64,000 nucleotides of DNA from Psychrobacter raelei (GCF_022631235.3 NZ_CP093310.2:2914001-2978000); one strand, 5' to 3'. Counted from the first letter of the stretch, positions 1 through 10,691 are shown. Notes: generated from the sequence alone by a model not told the origin. Translations and numbers: made by a program.

Positions 1-3000
1 AGCGGCCATTGCCATTGCAGAGGAGACACCTGCATTGGCATCATCTTCAACATCATCAATTTTGCTACTTAACTTGTAGCCTAAATTATTTAGTTGATTC
101 ACATTAACCGCATCCATTGGATCAACACCTGGCCCGACATTGGTTAATCGATTACCGCCGTTATTAAGCCCTTGTGCCGTTAATGCCACATCTGTACGGC
201 CCTCACTATTAGCCGGTGCTTTAACCACAACACCTTCATTATTAATGGTAGTATTGCCAGCAGTGACCGTCTCTACTGTGATATTGTCTGCTAAGCCAAC
301 TTCAACGCCGCTTGTGCGTGTGGTAGTGGTAATGTTGCTATCACCTGTGACCGCTACCGTATCTCCAAGCTGATAGTTATTTGCAGTCACGCCATCACCT
401 ATATTCAGGCCTTTGTTGATGCTATTCGTATTGGCTTGGATATTCGTTTCATTAACAGCAACTTTGTCACCTATCTGTGAAATAGCTCCTGCATTTTGAG
501 TGATATTGTTGGTATTGGCCGCAATATTACCCTCATTTGTTGTCACACGAGCATCAATTGCACCAGTTCTAGCATCGACACTATCCAACTGAGCTTTATT
601 CACCGCATCATTTGGATTGGTGCCATTAGCGATGTTGGTGATTCTAGTACCACCAGCATTGATGCCTTCATTGTTGATGGTCACGGTATCACCAATAGTC
701 GTACTGCCGGTGTTGACGTTACTCACTGTAATGTCATCGTTTAGCTCAACAGTGACATTGTTATTGCCGTCAGTGGTTGCCGTGAGATTATCATCACCTG
801 TTACAGACTGAATGGCTGTGTCTGCCTTGGCAATACTGGCTTTGGTAGTGTCGCTTAAATCAACCGCAAAGTCAGTGTTACCATTCTCATCACGCTCACC
901 AGCAGCAACAGTCACTGCATCTGAACCTGCACTAACACTTGAGCTATCGGCATTGACGACATAGGTCATTGCACCTGTTTCATCATCAGTAGTCGCGGCT
1001 ACTGTCGTGTTACGACCAGCCTCAACTGTTGTTTTAGATGCTTTTGCAGCAGCAGCAACAGTATCTAATTGCTCTTTATTCACCGCATCATTTGGATTGG
1101 TACCGTTAGCGATGTTGGTGATTCTAGTACCACCAGCGTTGATACCTTCATTGTTGATTGTCACGGTATCACCAATCGTTGTACTGCCGGTGTTGACGTT
1201 ACTTACTGTAATGTCATCGTTTAGCTCAACAATGACATTGTTATTGCCGTCAGTGGTTGCAGTGAGATTATCATCACCTGTTACAGACTGAATGGCTGTG
1301 TCTGCCTTGGCAATACTGGCTTTGGTAGTGTCACTTAAATCAACCGCAAAGTCTGTGTTGCCTTGCTCATCACGCTCACCAGCAGCAACGGTCACAGCTT
1401 CTGAGCCTGCACTAACACTTGAGCTATCGGCATTGACGACATAGGTCATTGCACCTGTTTCATCATCAGTAGTCGCGGCTACTGTCGTGTTACGACCAGC
1501 CTCAACTGTTGTTTTAGATGCTTTTGCAGCAGCAGCAACAGTATCTAATTGCTCTTTATTCACCGCATCATTTGGATTGGTACCGTTAGCGATGTTGGTG
1601 ATTCTAGTACCACCAGCGTTGATACCTTCATTGTTGATTGTCACGGTATCACCAATCGTTGTACTGCCGGTGTTGACGTTACTTACTGTAATGTCATCGT
1701 TTAGCTCAACAATGACATTGTTATTGCCGTCAGTGGTTGCAGTGAGATTATCATCACCTGTTACAGACTGAATGGCTGTGTCTGCCTTGGCAATACTGGC
1801 TTTGGTAGTGTCACTTAAATCAACCGCAAAGTCTGTGTTGCCTTGCTCATCACGCTCACCAGCAGCAACGGTCACAGCTTCTGAGCCTGCACTAACACTT
1901 GAGCTATCGGCATTGACGACATAGGTCATTGCACCTGTTTCATCATCAGTAGTCGCGGCTACTGTCGTGTTACGACCAGCCTCAACTGTTGTTTTAGATG
2001 CTTTTGCAGCAGCAGCAACAGTATCTAATTGCTCTTTATTCACCGCATCATTTGGATTGGTACCGTTAGCGATGTTGGTGATTCTAGTACCACCAGCGTT
2101 GATACCTTCATTGTTGATTGTCACGGTATCACCAATCGTTGTACTGCCGGTGTTGACGTTACTTACTGTAATGTCATCGTTTAGCTCAACAATGACATTG
2201 TTATTACCGTCAGTGGTTGCCGTGAGATTATCAGCACCTGTTACAGACTGAATGGCTGTGTCTGCCTTGGCAATACTGGCTTTGGTAGTATCACTTAAAT
2301 CAACCGCAAAGTCTGTGTTGCCTTGCTCATCACGCTCACCAGCAGCAACGGTCACAGCTTCTGAGCCTGCACTAACACTTGAGCTATCGGCATTCACGAC
2401 ATAGGTCATTGCACCTGTTTCATCATCAGTAGTCGCGGCTACTGTCGTGTTACGACCAGCCTCAACTGTTGTTTTAGATGCTTTTGCAGCAGCAGCAACA
2501 GTATCTAATTGCTCTTTATTTACCGCATCATTAGGGTTGGTACCATTAGCAACGTTAGTAATGGTGTTATTGCCGTTATCTAATCCGGTGTTGGTTAGAC
2601 GAACAGGAGCATTAGGACCGTTATTAACCGTGATTCCTGAGTTGTCCATCACGGTATCACCAGCTGTCACAGTATTAGCAGTCACGGTGTTAAATGTCAC
2701 ATCATCAGCGGTGGCCACTTCAATACCGCCATTACCATCATCACTTAAAACGATGTTATCGCCTGTGACAAAATTGGCAGTGTTGTTGTCTTTATTAATG
2801 GTCTTAACATCGTTACCATCAATTTGAGTAACCACTGTTTGTAGGGCACTGTCAGCTCTATAAAGACTGTCTTGTGTCTGTGTTGTGAGCTCTACTTGAT
2901 AGTCGGTGACATTGGTCTCTGCATTCGTGGTTGTTATCACATCCAAACTGTCTGATGACACACTAGCGTTCTGAGCGTTAACAGTATAAACCGTTTGACC

Positions 3001-6000
3001 GTTATCACCGGTGGAGGTAATAACGTCGGCTACATTGGTGCCACCAGCCACTTCTGTAGTAGCAGCAGCCACTTGTTCACCCAACTGACTCATATTCACC
3101 GCATCTGTTGGGTTAGTGCCTGCAGCGACGTTGGTGATCTTCGTATTACCAGCATTGATGCCCTCATTGTTAATCACAACAGGACCTGCGGTCATGCTAT
3201 CAAAGACAACATCTGCTTTGGTGCCAACCGTGAACTGTCCACCTGTACTAGTGATTTCGATATTATCACCATTGATGAAGTCAACCGCATCACCTGGGTT
3301 AATCATCTCACCAGCATCACCATTGGCGCTAACAGTAAAGCCTGATTGGTTAATGGCATTGGCAATGTCACCTGCTGTAGCGAGCGCCGCTGGGGTATTT
3401 GCACTAATTGTGCCTATAGCAGCTGGCGTAAAACTGTCTGTCTCTACTGATACCTCATATACCTCTCCGCCAGAAGCATTTGGTGTATCAGATGCAGCCA
3501 CTGTAATCGGGCCTGTACCAGTTACTGAAGTTTGACGAGCAATCGCCGCTTGAGTGTCATCGCTTAAGCTAATGTCATAGTTATCAATGCCCGCATTTTC
3601 AGCAGTACTGTCTGTCAAATTAGGGGTTACCGTTAATGAGCCATTACTTGAGGTAACCGTTGTATCTTCGGCATTAACGGTATAAACAGGATGACCTGAC
3701 ATATCATCACGAGTGACGGCAACATTGTTACCTGCTGTCACTTCACTTACATTAGCAGCGAGTTGAGCTACGTTGACCGCATCTGTAGCATTAGTACCTG
3801 CCGCCACATTGGTAATTTGACGGGTAATATTGTGCTGAGTGTTACCAACAGAGACAGCCGCTGCAGTCGATGTCCATGTGCTGCTAGACAAATCAATATT
3901 TTCTATATCAAGTGGGTTAACACCTGTAAAGCCTTCTGCTGTATTAGCCAGTGACCCTGCACCAAGTGCAATGCTTCCTGTTTGTGTGGCTTCAGCAACT
4001 GAACCAATCGCTACAGTATCTGATACTTCAGTGTCTGTCGCTCCTGCAAACGCACCCATTACAACATTGCGGTCACCTTGTAATGAACTCCCCGCAAGAT
4101 AACCACTAATTAAGTTTTGTTCACCATTTAAATTTTGGCCTGCTTGGTAGCCTAATACAGCATTACCAGTTGACTCTCCATTAACACCAGCATTAAACCC
4201 ACTACCATAACCAATAAAGGTATTTTCATTACCTTCTGCGCTATTGCCTGCATAGGTTCCTAATGCGGTGTTTTGATTACCTTCTGAAATCCAACCAGCA
4301 CTGGTTCCCACATAGGTATTATCAGAGCCAGTAGCACGGTTACCCGCATAGCCACCTAGATAGCTGTTTTGACCTCCATCTGCACTAAACCCTGCATTGG
4401 TACCAATAAAGGTGTTTACTTCTCCCGTTGAGCGTGCGCCAGTATTTTGTGCACCAACAAAGGTGTTATAACGTCCCTCAGCTGCGCCGTTACCAGCTTG
4501 ACGTCCTATGGCTAATACTGTTTCACCATTAGCTTGTGCACTACTGCCAATAGCGGTAGTGCGTTGTCCATTAGCCGAAGCATTATTACCAAGTGCCGTG
4601 CTGTCATTACCAATAGCGGATGACCAGTTGCCCACAGCTACTGTACGAACACCTGAAGCTTGAGCCTGAGCGCCAGCCGTAAGCGAACGGTTACCCGTAG
4701 CGCCTGCAGCTGTGCCGACACTACCTAAATTGGTTGCTGCATCTCCACCTGTATTATTACCATCTGCATTAACATGGAAGTAAGTTTGTCTATCAGAATT
4801 TTGCGCTAATTGCTCTAACTGACTAACATTCACAGCATCTGTAGCATTACTACCCGCCGCAACATTAGTGATGGTTTGGTTTGCGTTATCAAGACCGGTC
4901 GCTGTTAAGCTTGGTCCATTGGTAATACGCACGCCATCTGTGTTCATGACCGTATTACCTGTGGTAACACTGTTAAATGCGACATTAGGTGTCGTAGATA
5001 ATTGGATAGCACCTGCGTCAGTCATCGCTAAGGCTAAGTTTTGACCAGCTTCAAGTGATAAGGTGTCACCCGCTGATATTTGAGCGCTGCCATCGCTTGC
5101 ATCCACTTGGGTGTTTGTATTGGTGCCATTAGCCGTAAAGTACGCAGAGTTAATGGCATCAGCAACATTACCTGTAGTAGCAATGGTGGCGCCATCTGCT
5201 GCGGTTACCGTACCTGATGTTGGTGTGGCAGTAGTGACATTACCTGTGTTGACGCCCAGTTGGTTGTTAGTCGTATTAAGCGTATCGTCCGTATTGATAG
5301 TAACTTGATATTCTGCACCGCCAGAGGCATTTGGTGTATCAGATGCAGCCACTGTAATCGGGCCTGTACCAGTTACTGAAGTTTGACGAGCAATCGCCGC
5401 TTGAGTGTCATCGCTTAAGCTAATGTCATAGTTATCAATGCCCACATTTTCAGCAGTACTGTCTGTCAAATTAGGGGTTACCGTTAATGAGCCATTACTT
5501 GAGGTAACCGTTGTATCTTCGGCATTAACGGTATAAACAGGATGACCTGACGTATCATCACGAGTGACGGCAACATTGTTACCTGCTGTCACTTCACTTA
5601 CATTAGCAGCAAGTTGAGCTACGTTGACCGCATCTGTAGCATTAGTGCCTGCTGCGACATTGGTAATTTGACGGGTAATATTGTCCTGAGTGTTACCAAC
5701 AGAGACAGCCGCTGCAGTCGATGTCCATGTGCTACTTGTTAAGTCTGGTAGAGTGACACCTAAAGGATTCACACCTTGAATGCCACTATCTACATCTGCA
5801 GAAGAGTTAGCACCTAAAGCCACACTACTCTCAACGCTTGCCTGAGAGTCAGCACCAATAGTCACGGCATTACTAGCAGTTGCTGTGGCTGAGTCACCAA
5901 TGGCAATCGTGTCATTAACAGTGGTATTGTCATTACCAATACTACGTCCTGCATTAAGACCAATTGCAATATTTGCACTGCCTGTTATATTGTTACCTGC

Positions 6001-9000
6001 TCCTGCACCAAGAGCTAGATTATCAGAACCATCAATATTTTGACCGGAACGCACACCTAAGGTTGAGTTGTCTGCACCGACTACATTCTGCCCAGACCAA
6101 CGGCCCACCGCTGTATTTTGTGCACCTGTTACTCTGCGTCCTGCTTGCGAACCTAACGCTGTATTCCAGCTTCCCGTAACAGTAGAACCGGTTTGATAAC
6201 CAACTGATACATTATTATGACCTGTATTATTGTTATTTGCCGTGCCTGAGCCGGCTTGCATCCCAACAGAGGTATTAGAATGGCCACTGGCGTAAGCACC
6301 TGCTAACGCACCGATATTTGTTTGTATATTACCGGTCGAATCTAGGCCACTTTGTGCGCCTACTGAAGTAACTAGAGTCCCATTTGCTTCACTTTGATAA
6401 CCAGTAGCGACACTTTGTTGACCATTTGCATCTGATAAAAAACCAACAGCCACACTACTGTTGCCTGCAGACTCTGCAGCTAAGCCAAGTGCCATACTCT
6501 GAGCACCTGCTGCTGTCGCATATTGCCCTGCGCTTATAGATTGATTACCCGTTGCCCCGCCCGCTTCATTTACTTTGCCTGAGTTTGTATTTGCATTGCC
6601 TGTGCCTGCATTAGTACCGTCATTAACATGAAAGTAATTTTCAACATTCTGCACTGCTTCTAACTGACTGACATTTACAGCATCTGTAGCATTGTTACCA
6701 GCCGCCACATTAGTGATGGTTTGGTTTGCGCTATCAAGACCGGTCGCTGTTAAGCTTGGTCCATTGGTAATACGCACGCCATCTGTGTTCATGACCGTGT
6801 TGCCTGTAGTCACTGATGTAAACTCAGGCGTATCCGATAGTTGTATTTCTACTTGACCATCGGTAACTACTGTTCTCACGTTAGTCGTTGAATAGTCACC
6901 AACACCAACACCATCACCACCAACGATGTTAAGTGTTGATCCTAATGTTTGCTGAGTACCATCACCATTTGTATCGTTGTTGATATTACCGGTAAAGGTA
7001 AGCGGTGAGTTGGTTAGGTCGGTGACACCTGAAGCAACTACGCTAAGCTGATCTTCTGTGGCTGCCTGTCCTGATGTAAAGTTATTTGGATCAAAAGTGG
7101 TGTTATTTAAGCCACCTACCGTACCCGTCGTACCATCTACTGTAATTTGGTTCTGCTCAGTGTCTCCAATCGTTAAAGTATCAGCCAAACCAAAGCCAAC
7201 TTCATTGTCACGAACCGTGGTAACGATGTTGCTGTCATCAGCGGTATAGGTAACTGTTTCTGATAACTGAATGTTGTCAGTGGCACCGTTGTCTGCATTG
7301 ATATTAAGACCCGTGCTCGCATTATCTAATGTGGTTTGATCAGTGGTTGATAATTCTACTTGGTAATCAGTAACATCAGCATTAGCGCCTTCTGTAGGCG
7401 TAACCTCTAAACGATTTGATGATACGGTGGCGCTTTGTGCATTCACCGTGTACTCAGTACCCTCCTCAGCATTAGCACTTTCAGTGATGCTAACATTGTT
7501 ACCTGCAGTCACGGTGTTATTGCGTTGTCCCGCTTCGATGGCCTCTTGCGTCGCCTGACTTAAGCTAATGTCATAGTTATCAATGCCCGCATTTTCAGCA
7601 GTACTGTCTGTCAAATTAGGGGTTACTATTAATGAGCCATTGTTTGAAGTAACTGTCGTATCTTCAGCATTAATAGTATAAACAGGATGACCTGACGTAT
7701 CGTCACGAGTAACGGCAACATTGTCGCCTGCTGTCACTTCTGACACATTGGCTTGTAACTGTGCCACGTTTACTGCATCTGTAGCATTGGTGCCTGCTGC
7801 TACACTCGTGATTTGTCGAGTAATACTTTCATTATTATTTACGTCACCTACTGATACTGCTGCTGCTGTGGATGTCCAAGTAGAGCTTGCTAAATCAACA
7901 TTTTGGGTTACGCTTAAAGGATTGACACCTTCCACACCCCTATTAACTGTAGTCACAGACTGCGAACCTAAAGCCACTGAGTCAGCTAAAGTAGCAGATG
8001 ATCTGTTGCCAATAGCTACTGAACGTGAAGCTTCTGCTCTCGCACCAATGTTAGTATTATTGTAGCCTCCACCAATAGCTACTGCACCAGAACCCTCTGC
8101 AATAGCAGAGCTTCTTGTACCTGCACTTTCATTATAATTACCCCCACCTATAGCCGTAGCACCTGAGCCAGTAGAAGAGGCTGCTCGGCCTATTGATGTA
8201 GAATAAGTAGTATTAGCAATGGTGTCTGCGCCAATAGCAATAGTGTTGTCATTAATAGACTGAGCCGCCTCACCAATGGCAATACTGTTAGCACCTGTAG
8301 AGTTAGTACCTTCACCAAAGGCTAATGATCCGCCATTGGTTGCTGTCGCATTTCTGCCAATAGCAACACTAAACTCTCCGTCTGCCGATGCATCTCGACC
8401 TGCTGCCAAAGCACCTTCACCCGTCGCACCTGCCGCTGTACCCATAGCAATACTGTTATTGCCATCCGCTGACGCACCGACGCCTGAGGCTATCGCATTG
8501 GTGCCGGTCGCACCATCATTATTATAGTTAGCTGCTGTCTCATCATCATTATTCACGCTATAGAAATGAACAGGGTCACCGCCGCCTATAACTGTCAAGG
8601 CGCCACCTACAACATCAATGGTAGTGCCATCCACGGCTACGTCATACTGCACATTGGTGACGCCATTTGTTTCTGTTGATACATTAGCAGTAGTGGCATC
8701 TCCATTGTTAAACCGTATCGCTTCAGTTGGAGTAACTGTGCCCTGCACCGTACCCGCATTATCTTGAACATCAAACCCTTCGTTCACATAATTATTTAAA
8801 TTGGTTAGTGCTGTACCAACATTATTGGCTGGTGTAGCATTATAATTACTACCCGTTGCTGCATTTGTTACGTTATAAGTCGGTGCGGTAAACGTACCGT
8901 TAGGATTTAGTGTGGCGTTACCGCCTAAGGCACTAACTGTATCTCCTGCCAAATTACCAAGATTATCCGCTACTGAATACAGTTGACTGCCGTTAATCGC

Positions 9001-9813
9001 ATCGGTGCTATTTGCTGTTACTGTACCAGGTGCGACGTTTTTGATTTGACGTTCATTTCCTACAGAACCTACAGAGACCTGATCGCCAGCAGCAACACCG
9101 CTGCTACCTGCAAACCCATCGTAAGTTTGGGCATTTACTGTCGCTGAACTAGCACTTGTCGCTGCATTGGCAGTAGTGGCGCCTTGTCCTAGTGCTACCG
9201 ACCCTTCGCGTCTAGCCTCTGCATCAGTTCCTATTGCCACAGCATCTGCTGCCGTTACCTCTGTTGAGTAACCAATCGCTGTAGAACGTGTCCCTGTGAC
9301 TCTAGAGCCAGTACCTAAGACTGTACCACCGACAAGACCAGTATCTACATAGTTGCCATAACCTATAGCAATACCTGCTTGTCCACCTTGAACAATTGTT
9401 CTGTTGCCAATAGCGATGGCCTGATTACCACCTATATCTGTATTTCTATTATTAACTCCTGTTGCGGTGGGCAGCCCGCCATTGCCTCGTGTCTGATCAT
9501 TACCTGCTACTACCACACCTGATCTATAAGCAGAATATTCGCCACCGGGTGTACCAGTATTAGGGTTCCCACAAACTGCATTTGTATCACCTCTACAGCC
9601 TACTGTGCTTCCATTTATTTCAGCCGCCATAACAGGACTGTTAACCACTAAGAGGGCCATTGCTAACGATGAAAACTTAAATATCCCCGCTGCGATAAAA
9701 GACGGTTTGCTTACTGAGCCATGACTCTTTTTCCCTTGTCCCTTGGCATACTCTGCTACGGCGGTAAATGTACCTGTGGCTTTGTTGAAGATAACTTTAT
9801 AAATGTGGTTCAT
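1..9813 (-). CDS. Giant trimeric autotransporter adhesin (YadA/Hia/UspA class), 3' end outside window
   Basis: The frame is read from an ATG at 9813 to the window edge, at least 3271 codons; translation checked at several points shows no stop. Residues 1-24 (MNHIYKVIFNKATGTFTAVAE) match the ESPR extension of type V secretion signal peptides; a hydrophobic segment and a VMAAE cleavage site follow near residue 63. Four head regions lie at about residues 112-252, 415-648, 1058-1355 and 1675-1985. Each leads to a neck (pattern RQI.NVA.GT...DAVN..QL) and a stalk. The last visible residues, ending AGVSSAMAMAA, are the start of a YadA-type membrane anchor, so the stop should lie a few tens of codons beyond the edge. 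AAGGA precedes the ATG. The expected product is an outer-membrane homotrimer used for adhesion or autoaggregation. It is a single gene with no partner visible here. Confidence 0.93.
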   Translation of the reverse strand, partial: MNHIYKVIFNKATGTFTAVAEYAKGQGKKSHGSVSKPSFIAAGIFKFSSLAMALLVVNSPVMAAEINGSTVGCRGDTNAVCGNPNTGTPGGEYSAYRSGVVVAGNDQTRGNGGLPTATGVNNRNTDIGGNQAIAIGNRTIVQGGQAGIAIGYGNYVDTGLVGGTVLGTGSRVTGTRSTAIGYSTEVTAADAVAIGTDAEARREGSVALGQGATTANAATSASSATVNAQTYDGFAGSSGVAAGDQVSVGSVGNERQIKNVAPGTVTANSTDAINGSQLYSVADNLGNLAGDTVSALGGNATLNPNGTFTAPTYNVTNAATGSNYNATPANNVGTALTNLNNYVNEGFDVQDNAGTVQGTVTPTEAIRFNNGDATTANVSTETNGVTNVQYDVAVDGTTIDVVGGALTVIGGGDPVHFYSVNNDDETAANYNNDGATGTNAIASGVGASADGNNSIAMGTAAGATGEGALAAGRDASADGEFSVAIGRNATATNGGSLAFGEGTNSTGANSIAIGEAAQSINDNTIAIGADTIANTTYSTSIGRAASSTGSGATAIGGGNYNESAGTRSSAIAEGSGAVAIGGGYNNTNIGARAEASRSVAIGNRSSATLADSVALGSQSVTTVNRGVEGVNPLSVTQNVDLASSTWTSTAAAVSVGDVNNNESITRQITSVAAGTNATDAVNVAQLQANVSEVTAGDNVAVTRDDTSGHPVYTINAEDTTVTSNNGSLIVTPNLTDSTAENAGIDNYDISLSQATQEAIEAGQRNNTVTAGNNVSITESANAEEGTEYTVNAQSATVSSNRLEVTPTEGANADVTDYQVELSTTDQTTLDNASTGLNINADNGATDNIQLSETVTYTADDSNIVTTVRDNEVGFGLADTLTIGDTEQNQITVDGTTGTVGGLNNTTFDPNNFTSGQAATEDQLSVVASGVTDLTNSPLTFTGNINNDTNGDGTQQTLGSTLNIVGGDGVGVGDYSTTNVRTVVTDGQVEIQLSDTPEFTSVTTGNTVMNTDGVRITNGPSLTATGLDSANQTITNVAAGNNATDAVNVSQLEAVQNVENYFHVNDGTNAGTGNANTNSGKVNEAGGATGNQSISAGQYATAAGAQSMALGLAAESAGNSSVAVGFLSDANGQQSVATGYQSEANGTLVTSVGAQSGLDSTGNIQTNIGALAGAYASGHSNTSVGMQAGSGTANNNNTGHNNVSVGYQTGSTVTGSWNTALGSQAGRRVTGAQNTAVGRWSGQNVVGADNSTLGVRSGQNIDGSDNLALGAGAGNNITGSANIAIGLNAGRSIGNDNTTVNDTIAIGDSATATASNAVTIGADSQASVESSVALGANSSADVDSGIQGVNPLGVTLPDLTSSTWTSTAAAVSVGNTQDNITRQITNVAAGTNATDAVNVAQLAANVSEVTAGNNVAVTRDDTSGHPVYTVNAEDTTVTSSNGSLTVTPNLTDSTAENVGIDNYDISLSDDTQAAIARQTSVTGTGPITVAASDTPNASGGAEYQVTINTDDTLNTTNNQLGVNTGNVTTATPTSGTVTAADGATIATTGNVADAINSAYFTANGTNTNTQVDASDGSAQISAGDTLSLEAGQNLALAMTDAGAIQLSTTPNVAFNSVTTGNTVMNTDGVRITNGPSLTATGLDNANQTITNVAAGSNATDAVNVSQLEQLAQNSDRQTYFHVNADGNNTGGDAATNLGSVGTAAGATGNRSLTAGAQAQASGVRTVAVGNWSSAIGNDSTALGNNASANGQRTTAIGSSAQANGETVLAIGRQAGNGAAEGRYNTFVGAQNTGARSTGEVNTFIGTNAGFSADGGQNSYLGGYAGNRATGSDNTYVGTSAGWISEGNQNTALGTYAGNSAEGNENTFIGYGSGFNAGVNGESTGNAVLGYQAGQNLNGEQNLISGYLAGSSLQGDRNVVMGAFAGATDTEVSDTVAIGSVAEATQTGSIALGAGSLANTAEGFTGVNPLDIENIDLSSSTWTSTAAAVSVGNTQHNITRQITNVAAGTNATDAVNVAQLAANVSEVTAGNNVAVTRDDMSGHPVYTVNAEDTTVTSSNGSLTVTPNLTDSTAENAGIDNYDISLSDDTQAAIARQTSVTGTGPITVAASDTPNASGGEVYEVSVETDSFTPAAIGTISANTPAALATAGDIANAINQSGFTVSANGDAGEMINPGDAVDFINGDNIEITSTGGQFTVGTKADVVFDSMTAGPVVINNEGINAGNTKITNVAAGTNPTDAVNMSQLGEQVAAATTEVAGGTNVADVITSTGDNGQTVYTVNAQNASVSSDSLDVITTTNAETNVTDYQVELTTQTQDSLYRADSALQTVVTQIDGNDVKTINKDNNTANFVTGDNIVLSDDGNGGIEVATADDVTFNTVTANTVTAGDTVMDNSGITVNNGPNAPVRLTNTGLDNGNNTITNVANGTNPNDAVNKEQLDTVAAAAKASKTTVEAGRNTTVAATTDDETGAMTYVVNADSSSVSAGSEAVTVAAGERDEQGNTDFAVDLSDTTKASIAKADTAIQSVTGADNLTATTDGNNNVIVELNDDITVSNVNTGSTTIGDTVTINNEGINAGGTRITNIANGTNPNDAVNKEQLDTVAAAAKASKTTVEAGRNTTVAATTDDETGAMTYVVNADSSSVSAGSEAVTVAAGERDEQGNTDFAVDLSDTTKASIAKADTAIQSVTGDDNLTATTDGNNNVIVELNDDITVSNVNTGSTTIGDTVTINNEGINAGGTRITNIANGTNPNDAVNKEQLDTVAAAAKASKTTVEAGRNTTVAATTDDETGAMTYVVNADSSSVSAGSEAVTVAAGERDEQGNTDFAVDLSDTTKASIAKADTAIQSVTGDDNLTATTDGNNNVIVELNDDITVSNVNTGSTTIGDTVTINNEGINAGGTRITNIANGTNPNDAVNKEQLDTVAAAAKASKTTVEAGRNTTVAATTDDETGAMTYVVNADSSSVSAGSDAVTVAAGERDENGNTDFAVDLSDTTKASIAKADTAIQSVTGDDNLTATTDGNNNVTVELNDDITVSNVNTGSTTIGDTVTINNEGINAGGTRITNIANGTNPNDAVNKAQLDSVDARTGAIDARVTTNEGNIAANTNNITQNAGAISQIGDKVAVNETNIQANTNSINKGLNIGDGVTANNYQLGDTVAVTGDSNITTTTRTSGVEVGLADNITVETVTAGNTTINNEGVVVKAPANSEGRTDVALTAQGLNNGGNRLTNVGPGVDPMDAVNVNQLNNLGYKLSSKIDDVEDDANAGVSSAMAMAA
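601..2520. repeat. Four tandem 480-bp coding repeats inside the adhesin
   Basis: Copies lie at 601-1080, 1081-1560, 1561-2040 and 2041-2520. Copies 2 and 3 are identical when read line by line. Copy 4 differs at a few bases (for example near 2206 and 2234) and copy 1 carries more changes. Each unit encodes 160 residues (about 2432-3071 of the protein) holding one neck motif (TRITNIANGTNPNDAVN) and one stalk segment. The period is a multiple of three, so gain or loss of copies would keep the frame. Confidence 0.95.
3469..3882. repeat. Dispersed adhesin module, copy A (partners at 5320-5733 and about 7558-7885)
   Basis: About 414 bp of this stretch reappear almost unchanged 1851 bp away at 5320-5733, and in more diverged form at about 7558-7885. 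The 1851-bp offset equals 617 codons. The module encodes the stalk-to-neck segment that lies on the C-terminal side of a head region, including RQITNVAAGTNATDAVNVAQL-type residues. The arrangement looks like internal duplication of a whole head-neck-stalk block. Confidence 0.85.
5320..5733. repeat. Dispersed adhesin module, copy B
   Basis: This is the second copy of the stalk/neck module also found at 3469-3882. The differences seen are few single bases, for example ccgcatt versus ccacatt in the segment near 5450. Confidence 0.85.
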
Positions 9814-9907
9814 ATGGCTTTTCCTTGGAGGGTATGGGATGAAATATGCTATATAAGATAAGGCGGGCTGTGGAAGGATACTTTAGTCTTTTATTGATTA
9901 GAAAAAA

Positions 9908-9936
9908 CATATAATTTATACACTTTATTTAATCAA
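9908..9936 (-). promoter_or_regulatory. Candidate promoter of the adhesin gene
   Basis: On the minus strand TTGATT (9931-9936) and TATATG (9908-9913) are separated by 17 bp, about 95 bp upstream of the adhesin ATG. Both hexamers are imperfect and the region is AT-rich, so chance occurrence is possible. Confidence 0.35.
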
Positions 9937-10691
9937 TAAGAGTGACATCGCTTATATAAGCACCATAGAGCTCCAAATTAACCTGTTGAATGTTTACCAT
10001 CTTTTGTTAAAAGTCGCAGGTTTAGTGTTATGGTCACGGGCTTCGTCTTGTTTAATATCTAATAGCTTGCTTGTGAATAATTATCTTTATCAATCAAATA
10101 AAATTGATTGATAATTTGAATAAACTTGATCGCAATCTCAGTGCCTTAAATATCCTGGTTTATGGTTTAAAAAAAGGATAAATAGAGATCACCAGATAAA
10201 GATATCTTGATAGTGATTCCGCCGTGATTAGAGTCAGGTTGATGTCATTGTGCTTTGCACAGTACGAGGGGTATTATTTTGATATAAATTGGGACGACCA
10301 CATTCCAGAAGATTGTGGTAATTTTAAAGGAAAAATTAAGGGTTAAGTTAACGTAATATTACTTCTACTTCTTCCATTAAGCATAATTCATTTCAATTTT
10401 GTAGCATTGAATAGCTCACTTGCTAACTATTTTATTACGTATATTAACTAAACAGATATGTAGAATTACTATAGTACAATAAATATTACATACTTTCATT
10501 ATTTTTGTACGAACTTTATTTCAATAAGTCTGCCACCCAAACTCTAAAAAATGACCATTAATATTGTAAATAAAAATAATGTTATTTATTAATAACCTGC
10601 CTAAAATATTAAAAGCTGTATGTATAAGTAGGTACCATATTTATCCTCTAAAATCGCTATTTGCTATCTATAGCCCAGATAAAAACAACCC

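Noticed and set aside
601..2520. Regular spacing suggestive of a CRISPR-like or satellite array
   Set aside because: The 480-bp unit is coding, keeps one frame and holds neck motifs; there are no short repeats with unique spacers.
140..8527. Many plus-strand open frames of 60-140 codons between 140 and 8527
   Set aside because: They are antisense shadows of the repetitive adhesin; several are the same sequence repeated every 480 bp and none has a ribosome site or family motif.
10100..10690. Possible small genes in the AT-rich region upstream of the adhesin
   Set aside because: Only very short frames with no ribosome sites were seen.
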